The notes beneath the pieces are model-generated. The model was not told the DNA's origin, did no database searches, and saw only the letters and a list, made by a program, of their open reading frames with translations. A stretch of 64,000 nt of DNA, taken from the NCBI RefSeq assembly GCF_026241335.1, contig NZ_JAPHAV010000002.1, positions 124,001 through 188,000 on the forward strand, given 5' to 3'. This DNA is from Ochrobactrum chromiisoli. Its GTDB lineage: Bacteria; Pseudomonadota; Alphaproteobacteria; Rhizobiales; Rhizobiaceae. Both the position numbers and the translations under genes were made by a program. Shown here piece by piece: positions 59,563 through 64,000 of the stretch. Numbering within the stretch: position 1 is the stretch's first letter; every line of letters starts with the position of its first letter.

Positions 59563-61785
59563 TCAGAAGCGTGATGTCATGCCGAGCCAAAGACGACGGC
59601 CTTCAACGACATTGTTTGTTTCATCAACCGTGACCTTCTTGTCGAAGATGTTGTAGACGGCTGCGTTCAGCGTCACGTTCTCACTGAATTCATAGGACCC
59701 GCCGAGATCAAGGGTTGCGTAGCCCTTGTACTTGCGAGCAATCACGTCGCCTCGTTGGTTATAGGCATAAGGCTCACCGACCGTGCCGATGCGCAAACCG
59801 GCATTGATTTCGTCACCATGATAATTACCTGCCGTCCATGCCGTTAAGCCTTCGACGGGCGTTTCCCAGTCGGCGCGAATGCTGGCCATATGCTTTGGAG
59901 TACGAGCCAGCGGCAGTCCTGCATATTCACCGGTTTTTTGTTCGGAATGGGTATAGGTATAGTTTGCACGAAGTTTGATCGTGTCAGTTGCTTCCCAGTC
60001 CGCTGTGAGTTCCACGCCCTGAATCACAGCATCATCAATGTTGTAGCTGTAATAAAGCACGTAGTTCGGATCCTGATCCCAACGCAGCGGCAGGCCGGTG
60101 TTCGGGTCATATTGGATATTGCTGGCGATCTTATCTTTAAAATCGGTATAGAAGTAGGTTGCGCCCAGACGCAGCCCCTGCTGGTCGTCCCAAAGTACAC
60201 TTGCTTCATAGCTTGTGCTCTTTTCCGGCTGCAAATTCGGATCGCCGATGATGACGCCGCATGTGCCGTTTGGACCATACGTACAATTTCCGCCGCCAGT
60301 CGTGTAAGCGTAACCGGGTGCAATCGTGCGAATTTCCGGTGCGCGGAAGCCTGTTGAAATACCGCCTTTGATAGTGAGCTGCTCGGTGGCATGCCACACT
60401 GCATAGCCACGTGGGCTCCAATGGGAACCATAGATTTCATGATGGTCCATGCGCAGGCCGCCGGTTAAGGCAAATTCAGGTGTGATCCACCACTCATCTT
60501 CTGCAAAAAGTGCCCACTGCTTGATGGTGAACTGCTCATCAAGCCCGGTCCGCCGACCGGGATTCTGGTCCGTCAGCGTGCCTTCGATAAACTGACCGCC
60601 TGTCACCAGCGTATGGTTGCCATAAAGTTCGAACGGGGTTGTGAATTTTCCGTCCAGGACAGAGTTGCGGATGTGTGGCGACCGAAGGTTCTCTACGAAC
60701 TCACTGCGAGTGTTGTTCCAGCTAAAATTTGTTCTTTCAGATGTTTCCTGAAGGAAGGAGAAGTCGGAGGTTGTAGGCCCCCATCGTCCGGTGTGGCTGA
60801 TCGACCAATGATTACGATCATTCAGATTATAGGTATCGACGGGGGCCGTCCCTCTCGTCGGCACCGGATCGATATTGTTTCCGACGCTTGAATCGCGACG
60901 CAGACGTGTCTTGCCGACCTCTAAAACAATGTCATGGTCGGCATTTGGCGTGATTGTCACACGACCGGTGATATCAATGTCCTTTTGCTCAGGCGTACCA
61001 TTGATAATCTGGTCCTCCTGACGCTTCATACCGCGTCCCCAAAGCTGAACACCAACAAGGTTGGGCACAAGCGGGCCGGTCATGTAATAAGACCCCTGAT
61101 AGGAGTTTCCATATTTGGAATGCTGCTGCATGGTCGTATCGACGCTTAGCGAACCACTCCATTTGTCAGCGACTTTCTTGGTGATAACGTTGATAACGCC
61201 ACCCATAGCATCGGAGCCGTAAAGCGATGACATCGGACCACGAATAATTTCGATGCGGTCAATCGCATTGGCTGGCGGCAGGAAGCTTTGCTCAAAACCG
61301 GAATTGCCGTTGGTGCGGGCATCACGCGTGCTCTGGCGCTTTCCGTCTACGAGAATGAGCGTATAAGTGCCCGGAAGACCGCGGATAAAGATGTCACGTT
61401 CCGCAGCGGCGCCTGTTACGGCAACGCCTTGAACATCCCGCAATGCATCGCCAAGATCACGATAAGCGCCTTTTTCGAGTGCTTCGCCGGGCACGACAGA
61501 AATACTTGCTGGAGCATCGGTGATATTTTGCTCAAAGCCAGTTGCCGATATAACGATCTGGTTGAGTGTAATCCCACCCTCAGCACTCACTTGTTCGGAA
61601 GCTTGTTTCTTTTTTGCGGCTTCTTCTTCTGCCGTCATTGCCGTCTGTGCGAACGCCGCTCCGCTCAGAATAAACGCTGTTGAAAGGCAGGTGCCGGCGA
61701 GGATCGCTTTTGCAAAAAGCGACCTGCTGGCCAATTGCCTGTTCTGCGAACCAAAGGTGCGCAATCCCCGAAACAAGCTGGTCAT
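59563..61785 (-). CDS. TonB-dependent catecholate-siderophore receptor (FepA/IroN-like)
   Basis: The 740-residue outer-membrane protein has a long signal region (about 1-47, cleaved near AFAQTA). A TonB box precedes NQIVISATGFEQ (about 75-86), the plug runs to about 215 (RDIFIRGLPGTYTLILVDGK and RIEIIRGPMSSLYGSDAMGG), and a 22-strand barrel follows, ending in the aromatic GMTSRF. The closest recognised group is FepA/IroN/colicin I receptor. With the esterase and Fat-type importer it forms a full catecholate-uptake route. A TGA-N9-TCA box lies 55 bases upstream. Confidence 0.92.
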   Translation of the reverse strand: MTSLFRGLRTFGSQNRQLASRSLFAKAILAGTCLSTAFILSGAAFAQTAMTAEEEAAKKKQASEQVSAEGGITLNQIVISATGFEQNITDAPASISVVPGEALEKGAYRDLGDALRDVQGVAVTGAAAERDIFIRGLPGTYTLILVDGKRQSTRDARTNGNSGFEQSFLPPANAIDRIEIIRGPMSSLYGSDAMGGVINVITKKVADKWSGSLSVDTTMQQHSKYGNSYQGSYYMTGPLVPNLVGVQLWGRGMKRQEDQIINGTPEQKDIDITGRVTITPNADHDIVLEVGKTRLRRDSSVGNNIDPVPTRGTAPVDTYNLNDRNHWSISHTGRWGPTTSDFSFLQETSERTNFSWNNTRSEFVENLRSPHIRNSVLDGKFTTPFELYGNHTLVTGGQFIEGTLTDQNPGRRTGLDEQFTIKQWALFAEDEWWITPEFALTGGLRMDHHEIYGSHWSPRGYAVWHATEQLTIKGGISTGFRAPEIRTIAPGYAYTTGGGNCTYGPNGTCGVIIGDPNLQPEKSTSYEASVLWDDQQGLRLGATYFYTDFKDKIASNIQYDPNTGLPLRWDQDPNYVLYYSYNIDDAVIQGVELTADWEATDTIKLRANYTYTHSEQKTGEYAGLPLARTPKHMASIRADWETPVEGLTAWTAGNYHGDEINAGLRIGTVGEPYAYNQRGDVIARKYKGYATLDLGGSYEFSENVTLNAAVYNIFDKKVTVDETNNVVEGRRLWLGMTSRF

Positions 61786-61839
61786 TTTTCACCACCATTA
61801 AAGTTGAGTTTTCAGCTCTCCTTATGTATGGCAAGAAGG

Positions 61840-61854
61840 TGACGTCAATCGTCA
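61840..61854. promoter_or_regulatory. TGA-N9-TCA box between siderophore-receptor and LysR-TrpD2 genes
   Basis: TGA-CGTCAATCG-TCA lies 55 bases upstream of the receptor ATG and 55 bases upstream of the divergent fusion gene. It matches the RirA operator core, in a place where iron control is expected, and could act on both genes. Confidence 0.55.
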
Positions 61855-61908
61855 TGATTTATAACAGTTCCAAGTTTCAGAAAACGCAACTGAACGGATG
61901 AAGCAGCA

Positions 61909-63372
61909 ATGACTGGCAAGCGTATGAAAACGCAGGCGGACGTAGAAAGTGAAAGCCTGAGGCTTGGCCAATTGCGGCTGTTGATAGCGCTTGATGCACT
62001 TCTTGTCGAAGGCAGCGTTGGTGGTGCAGCCAAACAAATGGGGTTAAGTACAGCTGCCATGAGCCGGTTGCTTGGTCAGATTCGAGAAAAATTCGACGAC
62101 CCCATTTTTGTTCGGTCCGGTCGCAATATGATAGCGACACCCAAGGCAGAGGCGTTGCGCGGACGCTTGCGCCGTCTGGCCAATGAAACGGAAGCACTGA
62201 TGAATTTTGACAGCGATAATGCTGTTGAAACCCATTGTAGGAGAAAACATGGCTGGGAGCGCACAAGCACGATTGTGGCACCGCCGCCGCTCGGTATTCG
62301 TAAGGTCGTGGAGCTGGAAAACCATCCGACTCCTGAACAACTTGCAGCACAATTTGCGAATATTCAGGACGAGAATGATCCGGCTCTGCGGCTGGCAAAA
62401 TATATAGGCATTACCGGACGCAAGGCTGGTCACACCCGGCCTCTCGAAATGCATGAAGCCGAAGATGCGTTCACAACAATCTTTGCAGGGCAGGCGGATC
62501 CCATGCAAATCAGTGCCTTGCTGCGTCTTATTCATTATCGCGGTGAAACTGCGCCGGAACTTGCAGGCATGGCGCAGGCAGCGAAGAAATATTATTCAAC
62601 AAAAGCCGGTCTCGGCAGACCTGCTCTTGATTGGCCTGCCTATCTCTCGCCAAACTCGCACCAGTCGCCATGGTTTATGCTGTCCGCAATCCTTGTGGCA
62701 CGCGCAGGTTATCCCGTTGTGCTGCATGGCAATTGCGGCATGGGAGAAATCTCAGGCAAGCTGGAGCTGGCGGCAGAGGCCATCAAAATACCGATTGCCG
62801 GTTCATTGTCGCTCGGCGAGGAAGCTCTGAACGCACATGGCATCTGCTTCATGCCTTTGGCGGGATTTGCCCCACAAGTGCATGGATTGCTCGCACTTTA
62901 TCCGCTGTTTCACTCCAGATCGTCCATCAACAGCCTCGCGCATCTGCTCAATCCAATGCAGCTTTCGGCGTCATTTCTTGGTGTCACGCAGCCAGCCTAT
63001 CGCGAACTGCACCGTGATGCGGCGGCGCTTTTGGATTGGCAATCGGTCTCGGCGGTTTCGACAAGCCGTGACGTGGCGGAACTGGTACCCTTCCACGCCC
63101 ATACGATTTACAGATGGGTTGATGGGCAAAAGTCTGACATGACATTGCCAACACTCTCAAAAGCGACGACAGACAAGCATGCAAGTTTGACGACGTTTGA
63201 ATATTGGCTTGCCGTCTGGTCCGGGGCTGCGGTTGATGAACGCGCGGAACTGACGGTTATTGCCTCAGCCGCAATGGCCCTCATGACCGTGCTTGGGGCC
63301 GACAATGAAAGCTATGGCCAGTTCCACAAGAAAGCAGAAGAGCTCTGGCGCGCACGCCACACTGTTATGTGA
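61909..63372 (+). CDS. LysR-type HTH fused to a TrpD2/YbiB-like domain
   Basis: Residues about 15-80 form a LysR-family helix-turn-helix: RLLIALDALLVEGSVGGAAK, MGLSTAAMSRLLGQIREKF and DDPIFVRSGRNMIATPKAE. No LysR effector domain follows. From about 120 to 485 the protein resembles the anthranilate phosphoribosyltransferase superfamily in its TrpD2/YbiB branch: EDAFTTIFAGQADPMQISAL, RPALDWPAYLSPNSHQSPW and HGNCGMGEISGK. The PRPP-binding GTGGD is degenerate, so TrpD activity is unlikely. YbiB proteins bind nucleic acid. A regulatory role is inferred; the ATG at 61924 is an alternative start. Confidence 0.8.
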   Translation: MTGKRMKTQADVESESLRLGQLRLLIALDALLVEGSVGGAAKQMGLSTAAMSRLLGQIREKFDDPIFVRSGRNMIATPKAEALRGRLRRLANETEALMNFDSDNAVETHCRRKHGWERTSTIVAPPPLGIRKVVELENHPTPEQLAAQFANIQDENDPALRLAKYIGITGRKAGHTRPLEMHEAEDAFTTIFAGQADPMQISALLRLIHYRGETAPELAGMAQAAKKYYSTKAGLGRPALDWPAYLSPNSHQSPWFMLSAILVARAGYPVVLHGNCGMGEISGKLELAAEAIKIPIAGSLSLGEEALNAHGICFMPLAGFAPQVHGLLALYPLFHSRSSINSLAHLLNPMQLSASFLGVTQPAYRELHRDAAALLDWQSVSAVSTSRDVAELVPFHAHTIYRWVDGQKSDMTLPTLSKATTDKHASLTTFEYWLAVWSGAAVDERAELTVIASAAMALMTVLGADNESYGQFHKKAEELWRARHTVM

Positions 63373-63620
63373 GGATTGATAAGATTGTGCTTCAAATAAA
63401 ATGATCGCAGTCCGGCTATCTGATTCAAATTGATAGCAACGTGTTTCGTTCGGTGGAGAAAGATATTCTATATATGGCTTTTTAGAGAAAATAATTCCCG
63501 CCTTCGCAGCAGATCGGCACGTTGTTGCGTTGTTAACGGCCAGTGTAAGCCGTAGATTTTGCGGGAATAATCGGGACTCAGCAGGCGATTGCTCAAGCTG
63601 GTATTCCAAGGAGATTTTCT

Positions 63621-64000
63621 ATGACTGCTCATTCGCATCCGTTCAATCTGCCGCTGCTTGATATATCCCGCTATAATGGAACGCCGGAAGAACGCGCCAA
63701 TTTTATCGATGAACTTCGCCGCACGCTCCATGATCATGGCTTTTTCTATCTTACCGGGCATGGCGTTGACCCTCAGCTGATCGCGGATGTTATTGCGACA
63801 GCCAAGCGTTTCTTTGCGCTGCCAAGCGAAGAAAAGCTTAAAATTGAGATGATCAAAACATCGAATTTCCGTGGCTATAATCGTGCGGGCCTGGAACGCA
63901 CGCGCGGAGAACAGGACTGGCGCGAACAGCTCGACATCAATACCGAGTTGGAGCCTGTCGACATTGGTCCTGACAGCCCGGCATGGAAGCGTTTGATCGG
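63621..64000 (+). CDS. 2-oxoglutarate/Fe(II) dioxygenase, isopenicillin N synthase-like (partial)
   Basis: The first 126 codons of a gene that leaves the right edge. The N-terminal DIOX_N domain is clear: FNLPLLDISRYNGTPEE, LHDHGFFYLTGHGVD, AKRFFALPSEEKL and SNFRGYNRAGLERTRGEQDW. The Fe(II) ligands (HxD...H) lie beyond the window. AAGGAG seven bases before the ATG fixes the start. The 248-base gap before it is AT-rich with no feature I can support. Substrate unknown. Confidence 0.85.
   Translation, partial: MTAHSHPFNLPLLDISRYNGTPEERANFIDELRRTLHDHGFFYLTGHGVDPQLIADVIATAKRFFALPSEEKLKIEMIKTSNFRGYNRAGLERTRGEQDWREQLDINTELEPVDIGPDSPAWKRLI

Noticed and set aside
61909-63372. Functional anthranilate phosphoribosyltransferase (TrpD)
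   Set aside because: The PRPP-binding GTGGD motif is degenerate, an HTH is fused in front, and no tryptophan genes are nearby.

Overview
The window reads as an alphaproteobacterial chromosome segment, most likely from the Brucellaceae (Brucella/Ochrobactrum group). The clues are a type II lumazine synthase of the Brucella RibH2 kind behind an FMN riboswitch, an RpoE-ChrR pair, several TGA-N9-TCA sites resembling RirA iron boxes, a Rhizobiales-type palindromic repeat, and a great density of ABC importers. I see no rRNA, tRNA, phage, transposase or CRISPR array. Assignments come from reading translated sequence and motifs; no database search was run.

Layout. 1-4860: the end of a cyclopropane-fatty-acid synthase, DUF2147, DUF2177 and TspO genes converge on a chrR-rpoE operon. 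This looks like a singlet-oxygen/photo-oxidative stress locus, and a GAF-GGDEF-EAL protein sits beside it. 5338-9193: an FbpABC-type importer. 9274-17025: an M24 peptidase, its GntR regulator, a HypD-like deaminase, an orphan peptide-binding protein, an LDH2-family reductase and a ketoglutarate-semialdehyde dehydrogenase, probably for proline/hydroxyproline peptides. 17080-18557: a lone haemin-binding protein and a GlsB/YeaQ protein. 18674-27814: an IclR-controlled dipeptide importer with an amidase, then a DadA-like oxidase. 28015-31982: a ferric-iron importer. 32050-34870: small hypotheticals, a DUF442 protein, FdhD and RibH2. 35354-39698: a sugar importer. 40019-44211: an unlisted 33-residue membrane peptide, an MFS pump, RlmE and Ppx. 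44514-46844: a cystine importer. 47204-54873: a MarR regulator, a peptide importer and an M14 peptidase. 54874-61785: a catecholate-siderophore module (FatBCDE-like transporter, IroE-like esterase, FepA-like receptor). 61909-64000: a LysR-HTH/TrpD2-like fusion and the start of a 2-oxoglutarate/Fe(II) oxygenase.

How it fits together. The region is dedicated to scavenging. Peptides are imported by two complete Dpp/Gsi-type systems and cut by M24 and M14 peptidases, and their proline-type residues feed to 2-oxoglutarate. Iron enters as free ferric ion, haem or catecholate. Cystine and sugar importers complete the set.

Three patterns cross gene boundaries. Every binding-protein gene that precedes its permease (seven of seven) is followed by a different intercistronic hairpin. 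TGA-N9-TCA boxes precede four iron-type units. A TGTNNACA palindrome recurs in front of the hydroxyproline-type genes and again in front of the MarR-peptide-M14 operon.
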